A stretch of DNA of 64,000 nt from Pseudosulfitobacter pseudonitzschiae. Its GTDB lineage: Bacteria > Pseudomonadota > Alphaproteobacteria > Rhodobacterales > Rhodobacteraceae. The notes under the pieces are model-generated. The model ran no database searches. It saw only the letters and a program-made list of their open reading frames with translations, and was not told where the DNA came from. A program made the position numbers and the translations under genes. Shown piece after piece: positions 36,410 to 45,369 of this stretch. The first letter of the stretch is position 1; each line of letters starts with the position of its first letter. The stretch lies in contig NZ_CP022415.1 of NCBI RefSeq assembly GCF_002222635.1, forward strand, positions 3,038,001 to 3,102,000, given 5' to 3'.

Positions 36410-36661
36410 ATGATTACCGCACTCAACGCGTCCGGCACTGCCGGACTGTCGACCACACCACAGCCAGCCGTGCTCAGCTATGCTGATGCTGCCACTGTTT
36501 GGCTGCTGAGCTGGACCGGAAATGATGAAACCGTTATCGCCGCCAAAATGGGCACCAACATAGGCCGCGTGGCCGACATATTGGCAGAAAATACCTATGT
36601 AGGATCACGCGATAACGCCGCGCGCATGCGCAATGCGCGTGCCGCCATGTTGCAGAGATAG
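36410..36661 (+). CDS. small conserved-looking hypothetical protein
   Basis: 83 residues from ATG at 36410, with GGAG eight bases upstream; an in-frame start at 36365 lacks a ribosome site. A disordered, Thr/Ala/Pro-rich head is followed by a compact helical part, LSYADAATVWLLSWTGNDETVIAAKMGTNIGRVADILAEN, that reads like a short helix-turn-helix. I do not recognise a family. Possible roles include a small DNA-binding or regulatory protein; this is only structural inference. Confidence 0.6.
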   Translation: MITALNASGTAGLSTTPQPAVLSYADAATVWLLSWTGNDETVIAAKMGTNIGRVADILAENTYVGSRDNAARMRNARAAMLQR

Positions 36662-36675
36662 GGCCAGAAGGCCCC
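36661..36675. terminator. small hairpin between convergent genes
   Basis: GGGCC-AGAAG-GCCCC lies at the stop of the small hypothetical gene and just before the gltB stop on the other strand. The stem is short and the T-run after it is weak (TGTTCTT), so termination is only probable. Confidence 0.35.
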
Positions 36676-36683
36676 ACCTGTTC

Positions 36684-39600
36684 TTACTCTGCCGGGATTG
36701 CTTTTTCCTCGATGGACAGCGGCGCTGGCAGATGCACAAGCATCTCTTTCGGGCAGACCTGCATGAAATGCTTCTGCTCGATATCCCAGTGCTGAAGTAT
36801 ATCAGCCGCCTTCTGGCTGCCAGTTTCCTCAAGATGCCGCTGCAACAATGTTTCCAACTGGGTGCGCCAGTGGTCTACGGTCACGGGGCAGGTCACCAGC
36901 GTTTCCATATTCATCATCGCCAAGGATTTTCCCTCTGGGTCATACAGATACGCCATGCCGCCGGTCATACCCGCGCCAAAGTTTGCACCGATCTCTCCCA
37001 GAATGACCGCCACACCGCCGGTCATATATTCGCAACCGTTGCTTCCGCAGCCTTCGATCACCACCGATGCGCCCGAATTGCGCACGGCAAAGCGTTCGCC
37101 TGCACGGCCCGCTGCGAACAAATTGCCCGCTGTCGCACCATAAAGCACCGTGTTGCCGATGATGGTGTTTTCAGACGCGATAATGGACGATGACATTGGC
37201 GGGCGTACCACGATGGTGCCGCCCGACAGACCCTTGCCGACATAGTCGTTGGCGTCGCCCGATACCTCCAGTTTCAGCCCCGGCGCGGCAAAGGCACCCA
37301 AGGATTGTCCAGCCGAACCTGTCAGCTTCACCGTCAGGTGGTCGGGCTGGAGTGAGTTGCGCATACCGAATTTGCGGACAATATGGCTGGAAGTGCGAGT
37401 GCCCACGGTGCGGTGCGTGTTCTGCACAGCATAGGACAGCTGCATTTTCTCACCGTCTTCCAGAAAACGTGCTGCATCGCGCACGATCTTGGCGTCCAGA
37501 GTGTCCAGCACAGCATTGCGCGGCTTGTCACGGTCATAGACGATTTCCGATGCGCCATCGACGGTAATCAGCAGCGGGTTCAGGTCCAGATCATCCAGAT
37601 GGGCCGACCCGCGCGACACCTGTGCCAGCAGGTCAGCGCGCCCGATTACATCGGCCAGCGACCGCGCCCCGATTGATGCCAACAGCTCGCGTACTTCCTG
37701 CGCATAGAAGGTAATCAGGTTGACCACTTTGTCGGCGTTGCCTGTGAACTTGTCCCGCAATGCTTCGTCTTGGGTACACACACCGACGGGGCAGGTGTTC
37801 GACTGGCACTGACGCACCATGATACAGCCCATCGCGATCAGCGCGGCTGTGCCGATACCGTATTCCTCGGCACCCATCATCGCGGCCATGACAATGTCGC
37901 GCCCCGTGCGCAGCCCGCCATCGGTCCGCAGCGTGACACGGTCGCGCAGGTTGTTCATCGCCAGAACCTGATGCGCTTCGGTCAGGCCCATTTCCCACGG
38001 CAGACCCGCATATTTGATCGACGTCGCAGGTGATGCGCCGGTGCCGCCGTTGTGCCCCGAGATCAGGATAATGTCCGCCTTGGCCTTGGCCACACCCGCC
38101 GCGATCGTGCCAACACCGCTAGAGGCAACCAGTTTCACGGTGACTTTGCAGCGTGGGTTGATCTGCTTAAGGTCGTAGATCAGCTGGGCAAGATCCTCGA
38201 TCGAATAGATGTCGTGGTGCGGCGGAGGCGAGATCAGCGTCACCCCCTTGGTCGAATGCCGCAGCCGAGCGATCAGGTCTGTGACCTTCATACCGGGCAA
38301 CTGGCCACCTTCTCCGGGCTTGGCGCCCTGCGCCACCTTGATTTCTAGCTCTTCGCACTGGTTCAGGTATTCGGCTGTAACACCAAACCGGCCCGACGCC
38401 ACCTGTTTGATCTTGGCAGACGGGTTGTCACCGTTCGCCTCGGGCACAAAATGTGCGGGGTCTTCGCCACCTTCACCACTGTCGGATTTTGCACCGATGC
38501 GGTTCATCGCGACGTTCAGGGTCTTGTGCGCCTCGGGTGACAGGGCGCCTAGCGACATGCCAGGCGTCACAAACCGTTTGCGGATCGAGGTGATGCTTTC
38601 GACCTCTTCCAACGGAACCGGTTTGCCCAGTGGTTTGATGTCCAGCAGGTCGCGCAGATGAATCGGCGGGTTGCTTCGCATCTTGGCGCTGTATTGCTTC
38701 CACAATTCGAACGACGCGCGGTTACACGCCATTTGAAGCATGTGCATCGACGTGGCTTCCCATGCGTGGGTCTCACCGGATGTGCGGGCTTTATAAAAGC
38801 CACCGATGGGCAGAACTGCATCGCTCAGCCAGCCTCGTGCGTGAACTTCTTCAACCTTGGACTGGATACCGGTAACACCAATGCCGCTGATCCGGCTGGT
38901 CATTCCGGGGAAATATTCGGCGCACATCGCGCGGCTCAGCCCGACGGCCTCGAAATTCAGGCCCCCGCGATAGGACGACACAACACTAATGCCCATTTTG
39001 GCCAGAATTTTCAGCAACCCTTGGTCGATCGCCTCGCGGTAGCGCACGATGGCCTCCGTCAGATTGCCGTCCAGCAGGCCACGCTCAATGCGGTCGGCGA
39101 TGGAATCCTCGGCCAGATAGGCGTTGACGATGGTCGCGCCGCACCCGACCAGAACCGCGAAGTAATGCGCATCCATACATTCCGCACACCGTACGTTCAA
39201 CGAACAGAATGTGCGCAAACCCTTGCGGGTCAGGTGCGAGTGAACAGCCGAAGTCGCCAGAATCATCGGCATCGCCACTTTTTCAGCATTGCTGTGATGA
39301 TCAGTCAGAACGATGTGGCCGGCCCCCGAACGCACCGCGTCCTCGGCCTCGGCGCGGATGCGGGCCAGATTGGCACTCAATGTGTTTTCACCGGGTGCAA
39401 AGGTACAGTCGATCTCGACCAGATTGGCGTTGAAATGCGTCGTTAGCTCGTCCCATTGCGCGTTGCCGACAAAAGGGCTGTCCAGCGTCAGGATTTCGGT
39501 CTGGCTGCTGTCTTCATCCAGCACGTTCTTAAGGTTGCCGAACCGCGTCTTCAGGCTCATCACGCGGAATTCGCGCAGGCTGTCGATGGGCGGGTTTGTC

Positions 39601-41213
39601 ACCTGACTAAAGTTCTGGCGGAAGAAATGGCTGAGCGGGCGGTACATTTTCGACAGTACAGCAGACGGCGTATCATCGCCCATCGACGCCAGCGCCTCTT
39701 TGCCATCTTCGGCCATCGGGGCCAGAACCTGCTCCAGATCTTCGACGCTGAAACCGGCAGCAATCTGGCGACGGCGCAATTCACCCCCGGCAAACAGCGC
39801 CTTTTCATCAACCGCGCCAAAGCTGTCACCCAGTTCCTTGATCTTGCCGACCCAGTCACCAAAGGGCTGCGAGGCCGCCAACTGATCCTTGATCTGGGCA
39901 TCGTCGAACAGTTTGCCTTCGGTCATGTCGACAGCCAGCAACTGGCCCGGACCCAGCGCGCCCTTGCGTACAATGCGGGATTCGTCCAGCGGCACCATGC
40001 CCGCTTCTGAGCCTGCAATGACCATGCCATCGTTGGTTACGACATAGCGCATCGGGCGCAGGCCGTTGCGGTCCAGACCGGCACAGACCCAGCGACCATC
40101 GGTCATCGCCAGAGCGGCGGGGCCGTCCCAAGGTTCGATCACCGAGTTGCAGTAGGAATACATATCGCGCCATGCCTGCGGCAGTTCCACCGCCTGTTTG
40201 GACCATGATTCAGGCACCAACATGGTTTTCGCCATCGGCGCGTTGCGCCCCGCGCGCACCAACACCTCGAACACAGCATCCAGCGCGGCTGAGTCGGACG
40301 AACCGCTTGCCACGATGGGCTTGATGTCTTCTGCCATCTCGCCAAAGGTGCTGGAAGCCATCCGTATCTCGTGGCTTCTCATCCAGTTCAGGTTACCCTT
40401 GAGCGTGTTGATCTCGCCGTTGTGGGCCAACATGCGGAACGGCTGCGCCAGCCACCACTGCGGGAACGTGTTGGTGGAATAGCGCTGGTGATAGATCGCA
40501 AAGGCGCTCTCAAAGCGGTCGTCCATCAGGTCGGGATAGAAATCGGCGACCTGCTCGGCCAGCATCATACCTTTGTAGATGATGCTGCGGCACGACAGCG
40601 ACGCGATATAAAGTTGGGGTGCTTGCGCTGCCAGCGCCGCCTTTTCGATGCGACGACGGATCACGTAAAGCTCGCGCTCGAACGTCTCTTCATCCACGCC
40701 CTTGCTGTTCGAAATCAGGATCTGTTCAATCTCGGGGCGGGTCGCGTTGGCCTTTTCACCCAGGCAAGCGACATTCACCGGAACGTGGCGCCATCCATAG
40801 ATGTTGTAGCCCATACGCAGCACTTCGGATTCCACGATCGTACGGCAGGTTTCCTGAGCGGCAAAGTTGGTGCGCGGCAGGAACACCTGACCGACGGCAA
40901 TCAACTGGTCTTTGCGCGGACGGTGGCCGGTGCGCTCGATCTGGTCATAGAAGAACGGCACGGGAATTTGTACGTGAATGCCCGCGCCATCACCTGTCTT
41001 ACCGTCAGCATCAACAGCACCGCGGTGCCAGATCGCTTTCAGTGCGGCGATGCCGTTTTCAACAACCGCGCGGCTTTTCGAGCCATCAATGTTGACCACA
41101 AGACCAACGCCGCAGGAAGAATGTTCTTCTTCCTCGGTATAAAGACCATTTTCGGCCATGAATTTGCGTTTGGCTTCCTCGGCCCGGACCCAGTCTGCAT
41201 CATATTTGGTCAT
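36684..41213 (-). CDS. gltB: glutamate synthase (NADPH) large subunit
   Basis: 1509 residues, normal for GltB. The glutaminase domain starts at Cys34 (HSSCGVGLVV) after a propeptide that is removed in the mature enzyme. The central and FMN synthase domains follow, with the [3Fe-4S] motif CQSNTCPVGVCTQD and GHNGGTGASP. The C-terminal beta-helix domain ends the protein. It makes two glutamates from glutamine and 2-oxoglutarate. AAGGAGACGACC precedes the start. It lies 126 bases after gltD, in the same direction. Confidence 0.97.
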   Translation of the reverse strand: MTKYDADWVRAEEAKRKFMAENGLYTEEEEHSSCGVGLVVNIDGSKSRAVVENGIAALKAIWHRGAVDADGKTGDGAGIHVQIPVPFFYDQIERTGHRPRKDQLIAVGQVFLPRTNFAAQETCRTIVESEVLRMGYNIYGWRHVPVNVACLGEKANATRPEIEQILISNSKGVDEETFERELYVIRRRIEKAALAAQAPQLYIASLSCRSIIYKGMMLAEQVADFYPDLMDDRFESAFAIYHQRYSTNTFPQWWLAQPFRMLAHNGEINTLKGNLNWMRSHEIRMASSTFGEMAEDIKPIVASGSSDSAALDAVFEVLVRAGRNAPMAKTMLVPESWSKQAVELPQAWRDMYSYCNSVIEPWDGPAALAMTDGRWVCAGLDRNGLRPMRYVVTNDGMVIAGSEAGMVPLDESRIVRKGALGPGQLLAVDMTEGKLFDDAQIKDQLAASQPFGDWVGKIKELGDSFGAVDEKALFAGGELRRRQIAAGFSVEDLEQVLAPMAEDGKEALASMGDDTPSAVLSKMYRPLSHFFRQNFSQVTNPPIDSLREFRVMSLKTRFGNLKNVLDEDSSQTEILTLDSPFVGNAQWDELTTHFNANLVEIDCTFAPGENTLSANLARIRAEAEDAVRSGAGHIVLTDHHSNAEKVAMPMILATSAVHSHLTRKGLRTFCSLNVRCAECMDAHYFAVLVGCGATIVNAYLAEDSIADRIERGLLDGNLTEAIVRYREAIDQGLLKILAKMGISVVSSYRGGLNFEAVGLSRAMCAEYFPGMTSRISGIGVTGIQSKVEEVHARGWLSDAVLPIGGFYKARTSGETHAWEATSMHMLQMACNRASFELWKQYSAKMRSNPPIHLRDLLDIKPLGKPVPLEEVESITSIRKRFVTPGMSLGALSPEAHKTLNVAMNRIGAKSDSGEGGEDPAHFVPEANGDNPSAKIKQVASGRFGVTAEYLNQCEELEIKVAQGAKPGEGGQLPGMKVTDLIARLRHSTKGVTLISPPPHHDIYSIEDLAQLIYDLKQINPRCKVTVKLVASSGVGTIAAGVAKAKADIILISGHNGGTGASPATSIKYAGLPWEMGLTEAHQVLAMNNLRDRVTLRTDGGLRTGRDIVMAAMMGAEEYGIGTAALIAMGCIMVRQCQSNTCPVGVCTQDEALRDKFTGNADKVVNLITFYAQEVRELLASIGARSLADVIGRADLLAQVSRGSAHLDDLDLNPLLITVDGASEIVYDRDKPRNAVLDTLDAKIVRDAARFLEDGEKMQLSYAVQNTHRTVGTRTSSHIVRKFGMRNSLQPDHLTVKLTGSAGQSLGAFAAPGLKLEVSGDANDYVGKGLSGGTIVVRPPMSSSIIASENTIIGNTVLYGATAGNLFAAGRAGERFAVRNSGASVVIEGCGSNGCEYMTGGVAVILGEIGANFGAGMTGGMAYLYDPEGKSLAMMNMETLVTCPVTVDHWRTQLETLLQRHLEETGSQKAADILQHWDIEQKHFMQVCPKEMLVHLPAPLSIEEKAIPAE

Positions 41214-41339
41214 TGGTCGTCTCCTTCTACGGGCGCGAAAATCGCGATTGTCTGGGGCGTGTCCGGACGACGCTGACGGTCGTCCTGCACTGGTATTGAA
41301 TATTGACAGGCTGGCTTGCCGTGCGAACTGTTACAGCGT

Positions 41340-42779
41340 TTATTCTGCTGCAACTTGTTTAGGCGTCGCCAGTTCATTCAGAATTGCGTTGGCACAATCG
41401 CGTCCGTCACGGATGGCCCAAACCACCAGCGACGCGCCGCGCACGATGTCACCAACGGCATAGACCCCGTTCATCGCAGTTTTGCCCGAGGTAAATTCGG
41501 CCATGACTGTGCCCCAACGGGTCACTTCCAGTTCGGGCTGGTCCCACAATGTCGGCAGCGCCTCGGGTTCAAAGCCCAGCGCCATGATAACGATGTCAGC
41601 GTCTTCAACGTAGTCGGCACCTTCGATGATCTCGGGTGACTGACGGCCTGTGGCATCGGCTGCCCCCAAACGCATCTTTTGAACCATCACACCGCTGACC
41701 TTGCCACCATCTTCGGTAAAGCCCTTGGGCGCACTCAACCATTCGAACACCACGCCTTCTTCCTCGGCGTTTTGCACTTCGCGCTGGCTGCCCGGCATGT
41801 TTACGCGATCGCGGCGATACAAACATTTCACCGACGTCGCACCCTGACGGATCGACGTGCGGACACAGTCCATCGCAGTGTCGCCACCGCCGATAACCAC
41901 GATACGCTTACCTTGGGCATTCAACGCGCCGCTGTCAAATTCCGGCACGGCGTCGCCAAAGCTTTTGCGGTTGCTGGCGGTCAGGAAATCAATCGCGCGC
42001 ACCACGCCCTTGGACGTGCTGTTGGGCACGGTCAGATCACGGCTTTTGTAAACACCTGTGGCGATGATGATCGCGTCATGCTTGGTACGCAGATCGGCAA
42101 AGCTGATGTCTTCGCCCACATTACAATTCAATTCGAACGTCACACCGCCTTGGGCCAGCTGGTCGTTGCGGCGCATCACCACGTCTTTTTCTAACTTGAA
42201 GCCGGGGATGCCATAGGTCATCAATCCGCCCGCGCGGTCATAGCGGTCGTATACCGTGACCTGCACACCTGCACGGCGCAGCACATCCGCCGCCGCCAGA
42301 CCACCGGGGCCTGCGCCGATGATGCCAACGCTTTCGGCACGTTCCTGCGCTGGTTTGATCGGCAGAACCCAACCCTCTTCCCACGCGGTGTCAGTAATGT
42401 ATTTTTCGACCGCTCCGATGGTGACGGTGCCGTGGCCGGATTGTTCGATGACGCAGTTGCCTTCGCAAAGACGGTCTTGCGGGCAGATGCGGCCGCAAAT
42501 CTCGGGAAAGGTGTTTGTGGCCTGACTGATCTCATAGGCCTCTTTCAGTCGTCCCTCGGCGGTCAACCGCAACCAGTCGGGGATGTTGTTGTGCAACGGA
42601 CAATGCGTCTGGCAATATGGCACACCACACTGGCTGCAACGGCCCGATTGTTCCTTGGCCTTGGATTGTGCAAACTCGGCGTAGATTTCATTGAAATCTT
42701 CGCGGCGCTGTTCGGCTGCACGCTTTTCCGGCATGTCCCGTTCAACGGTCACGAATTTCAGCATCGGCTGCTTGGCCAT
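41340..42779 (-). CDS. gltD: glutamate synthase small subunit
   Basis: 479 residues. N-terminal Fe-S Cys residues are in RCSQCGVPYCQTHCPL, and two nucleotide-binding folds follow: GAGPGGLAAADVLRRAG (FAD) and VVIGGGDTAMDCVRT (NADPH). It passes electrons from NADPH to GltB. The order gltD-gltB on one strand, with a divergent uppP, marks a small nitrogen-assimilation operon. Confidence 0.97.
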   Translation of the reverse strand: MAKQPMLKFVTVERDMPEKRAAEQRREDFNEIYAEFAQSKAKEQSGRCSQCGVPYCQTHCPLHNNIPDWLRLTAEGRLKEAYEISQATNTFPEICGRICPQDRLCEGNCVIEQSGHGTVTIGAVEKYITDTAWEEGWVLPIKPAQERAESVGIIGAGPGGLAAADVLRRAGVQVTVYDRYDRAGGLMTYGIPGFKLEKDVVMRRNDQLAQGGVTFELNCNVGEDISFADLRTKHDAIIIATGVYKSRDLTVPNSTSKGVVRAIDFLTASNRKSFGDAVPEFDSGALNAQGKRIVVIGGGDTAMDCVRTSIRQGATSVKCLYRRDRVNMPGSQREVQNAEEEGVVFEWLSAPKGFTEDGGKVSGVMVQKMRLGAADATGRQSPEIIEGADYVEDADIVIMALGFEPEALPTLWDQPELEVTRWGTVMAEFTSGKTAMNGVYAVGDIVRGASLVVWAIRDGRDCANAILNELATPKQVAAE

Positions 42780-42906
42780 GGATTACCTACCTTGCTTGGG
42801 GTCCTCTGCGGGCGTCATAAAGGAACTGCTTGGGCATTAAAAGGCAGCATTGCTGACTTATATATGTATTTTTTGACCTCCACCGCGGCGATCGGTGAGC
42901 AACTAA

Positions 42907-42938
42907 GCCTTTTTAGTTCCGATTCGGACCTAAAAAGC
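42907..42938. promoter_or_regulatory. imperfect dyad in the gltD/uppP divergent region
   Basis: GCCTTTTTAGTTCC and GGACCTAAAAAGC form a long imperfect inverted repeat around GATTC, in the middle of the 218-base gap between gltD and uppP. It could be a regulator site for the glt operon or a leader structure. It is not a normal terminator, because both neighbours are transcribed away from it. Confidence 0.35.
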
Positions 42939-42997
42939 ATCTTTCAATTTGATTCGCACCATTTATACCACCCTCATCGCGGCCATTGGGGACGACC

Positions 42998-43801
42998 ATG
43001 TCATTGTACTATTTGCTGATCGCAGCCGTCATCCAGGGCATCACCGAATTCCTTCCCATCAGCAGCTCGGGCCATCTGATCCTGCTGCCCGCGCTCTCGG
43101 GTGCAGAGGACCAAGGCCTCGCGATTGATGTCGCCGTGCATTTGGGGACTTTGCTTGCGGTAATCCTGTTCTTTTGGGGTGACGTGCGCAGCGCCTTGGT
43201 GGGTCTGGGCCGGCTGGCACGCGGTAAGATCGACACCCCCGGCGCATTTCTTGCCTTTTGCCTGATTATCTCGACCATTCCGGTGATGATCGTCGGGCTG
43301 GCCATCAAGGTCACAGGTCTGGACGAAGCGCTGAGGTCTGTTGCCGTCATCGGCTGGACGATGATCGGCTTCGGGATCGTACTCTATTGGGCCGACCGCA
43401 CCGGCGAGACGACAAAGATCAAGGAAGAATGGACGTTGCCCGATGCCATAAAAATGGGACTGGCACAGGTGATCGCCCTGATCCCGGGCACATCGCGTTC
43501 GGGCATCACCATCACGGCAGCGCGCAAGCTGGGCTATGACCGTAAATCGGCAGCCACCCTGTCAATGCTGATGTCGATTCCGACAATCATGGCGTCCGGC
43601 GTGCTTTTGGGCGTCGATGTGGTGGATCAGGCCGATTGGGCGCTGGCCCGAGATGGCGGCATTGCCGCCGCCTTTGCCTTTGTCGCGGCCCTTTTGTCGC
43701 TGAAGCTGATGATGCGCCTGCTGAAAAGCGTCGATTTCACACCTTACGTGATCTACCGCATCGTCTTCGGGCTGTTCCTGCTGTGGTGGGCGTATAGTTA
43801 A
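42998..43801 (+). CDS. uppP: undecaprenyl-diphosphatase UppP
   Basis: 267 residues, multi-spanning. Signature QGITEFLPISSSGHLILLP is near the start and GTSRSGITITAARKLG in the second half, both lining the active site. The ATG at 42998 is preferred over a TTG 12 bases earlier. It dephosphorylates undecaprenyl diphosphate to recycle the lipid carrier for peptidoglycan and surface glycans. It is convergent with the next gene, with overlapping stop codons (43798-43801). Confidence 0.95.
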   Translation: MSLYYLLIAAVIQGITEFLPISSSGHLILLPALSGAEDQGLAIDVAVHLGTLLAVILFFWGDVRSALVGLGRLARGKIDTPGAFLAFCLIISTIPVMIVGLAIKVTGLDEALRSVAVIGWTMIGFGIVLYWADRTGETTKIKEEWTLPDAIKMGLAQVIALIPGTSRSGITITAARKLGYDRKSAATLSMLMSIPTIMASGVLLGVDVVDQADWALARDGGIAAAFAFVAALLSLKLMMRLLKSVDFTPYVIYRIVFGLFLLWWAYS

Positions 43802-44778
43802 GCGCGCAGATTCTTCGCGCTTTCCTTGATCGCATCGTACTGGCCCGACGGACGGAAGCGCCACAGATAGTCTGGCAACACCGATTCCATCGCCATAGGT
43901 TCGATCCCCAGTTCGGCAAAGCCGCGCGCACCATCGCTGACAACATTGTCATTGCGCAGGTTCTTGACCTGATCGGCGGTGATCGGCGCCTTGACGATGC
44001 CCAAAGTCAGCGTTTGCCCCAAACCCGCAAAGAAGGCGACGATGCGCGCAATGCCAAAAGGCATGTTCATAACGATGCGGCGACGGCGGATGATCTCCAG
44101 CATCTGGGTCATCAACTCGCGGAACGTATCCACATCCGGCCCGCCAAGTTCATACACGCCCGACACATCATCACGGGTCAACGCGGCCTCGGCGGCGCGG
44201 GCAACATCCTCGACGTAGACCGGTTGGAATTTTGTATCAGCGCCCACAACAGGCAGGATCGGGCTCATGCGGGTCATGCCAGCAAACCTGTTAAAGAAGT
44301 CATCCTCGGAGCCGAACACGATAGAAGGGCGCAGGATCACAGCATCAGGCAAATGCTCAAGCACGCCAGCCTCGCCCTCGGCCTTGGTACGGGCATAGTC
44401 GCTGTCGGCATCTGCATCGGCACCAATGGCCGAAATCTGGACCATCTTCCTGACGCCCTGCTGCGCCGCGATGCGCGCCACACGGGCCGCACCCTCCGAC
44501 TGGACACTGTCAAAGGTGTTCTTGCCGTTGGGCGTCAGAATACCCACACAGTTGATCACCGCATCGGCCCCCATCATCACTTCGGCCACTGACGCATCGT
44601 CGCGGATGTTGCACAGCACCGGTTCGACCTGACCTACAACGCCATAGGGTTTGACAAAGATCGCCTCATTCGGACGGCGCACAGCGACGCGGACGCGCCA
44701 CCCCGCCTTGGCCATGCGACGCGCAATATAGCGCCCGACAAATCCGGACCCGCCGTAGATAGTGACCAGCTTGGACAT
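43798..44778 (-). CDS. NDUFA9-like NAD(P)-binding protein (complex I accessory type)
   Basis: 326 residues of the atypical SDR group. VTIYGGSGFVGRYIARR is the nucleotide loop and YARTKAEGE the Tyr-x-x-x-Lys position. The sequence resembles bacterial homologues of mitochondrial complex I subunit NDUFA9. In bacteria the role is mostly unproven; complex I assembly or quinone-related functions are proposed. No nuo genes are in this window. Confidence 0.85.
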   Translation of the reverse strand: MSKLVTIYGGSGFVGRYIARRMAKAGWRVRVAVRRPNEAIFVKPYGVVGQVEPVLCNIRDDASVAEVMMGADAVINCVGILTPNGKNTFDSVQSEGAARVARIAAQQGVRKMVQISAIGADADADSDYARTKAEGEAGVLEHLPDAVILRPSIVFGSEDDFFNRFAGMTRMSPILPVVGADTKFQPVYVEDVARAAEAALTRDDVSGVYELGGPDVDTFRELMTQMLEIIRRRRIVMNMPFGIARIVAFFAGLGQTLTLGIVKAPITADQVKNLRNDNVVSDGARGFAELGIEPMAMESVLPDYLWRFRPSGQYDAIKESAKNLRA

Positions 44779-44927
44779 CGCAAAAGCTCCTTAGGGCAAT
44801 TCGTTGCATTCGGGTCTAACGGGCGGGCCCCCGCCAGACAAGACGGCAAATTGGCACGGTTTCACTGTCGGCGGGCGAATTTCGCGAAAACTTCAGGGCT
44901 GAACCTGAAATTCCGACGAGAATCTGT

Positions 44928-44956
44928 TTGACACCCACCCAGACCTTGCCTAAACG
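44928..44956 (+). promoter_or_regulatory. candidate promoter of tRNA-Leu
   Basis: A perfect -35 TTGACA at 44928-44933 is followed 17 bases later by TAAACG at 44951-44956, placing the transcript start about ten bases before the mature tRNA. Confidence 0.5.
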
Positions 44957-44972
44957 ACGCGACACCACCCGT

Positions 44973-45058
44973 GCCCAGATGGCGGAATGGTAGACGCGCT
45001 AGCTTCAGGTGCTAGTGTCCGCAAGGACGTGGAGGTTCGAGTCCTCTTCTGGGCACCA
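44973..45058 (+). tRNA. tRNA-Leu (anticodon CAG)
   Basis: 86 bases including an encoded CCA. GCCCAGA pairs with TCTGGGC in the acceptor stem. The anticodon stem CTAGC/GCTAG holds loop TTCAGGT with CAG. A class II variable arm (GTCCGCAAGGAC) and GGTTCGAGTCC in the T arm complete the cloverleaf. Confidence 0.95.
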
Positions 45059-45369
45059 CTTTTCCCAAACATATTACCTTGATGCAAGCACGCTGAAACC
45101 AGTGCGTTATTTGGCATATTATCCGCCTTTTTCGCCTGAGAACCTGCATATCACACGGTTACCCTTGGCGCGATCAGCCTGACAACATCACCTTTGGCGC
45201 TGATATGCCTCTGTTGTGCAGCCGCTTGCACCGCGCTTTGCATGTTCCATGTTTCAGCATCAAGCCGATACGTTACGGATTTATCGACACCCATACATCT
45301 TCGGTAACATTTACATTGCTTCGAATCGCCGGTTTGGTTAGGTTGAAATTAACACCTTGGGAGACTTCC
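45059..45369. other. upstream region of the phenylacetate operon
   Basis: 311 bases between tRNA-Leu and the thiolase gene. No gene is supported; an upstream extension of the thiolase frame to 45205 has no family character. The region before the thiolase is AT-rich (GGTTAGGTTGAAATTAACACC) and should hold the operon promoter. I found no clear PaaX operator. Confidence 0.4.

Noticed and set aside
44973..45058. tRNA-Leu as an integration site of a genomic island
   Set aside because: No repeat of the tRNA 3' end and no integrase gene were found in the flanks.
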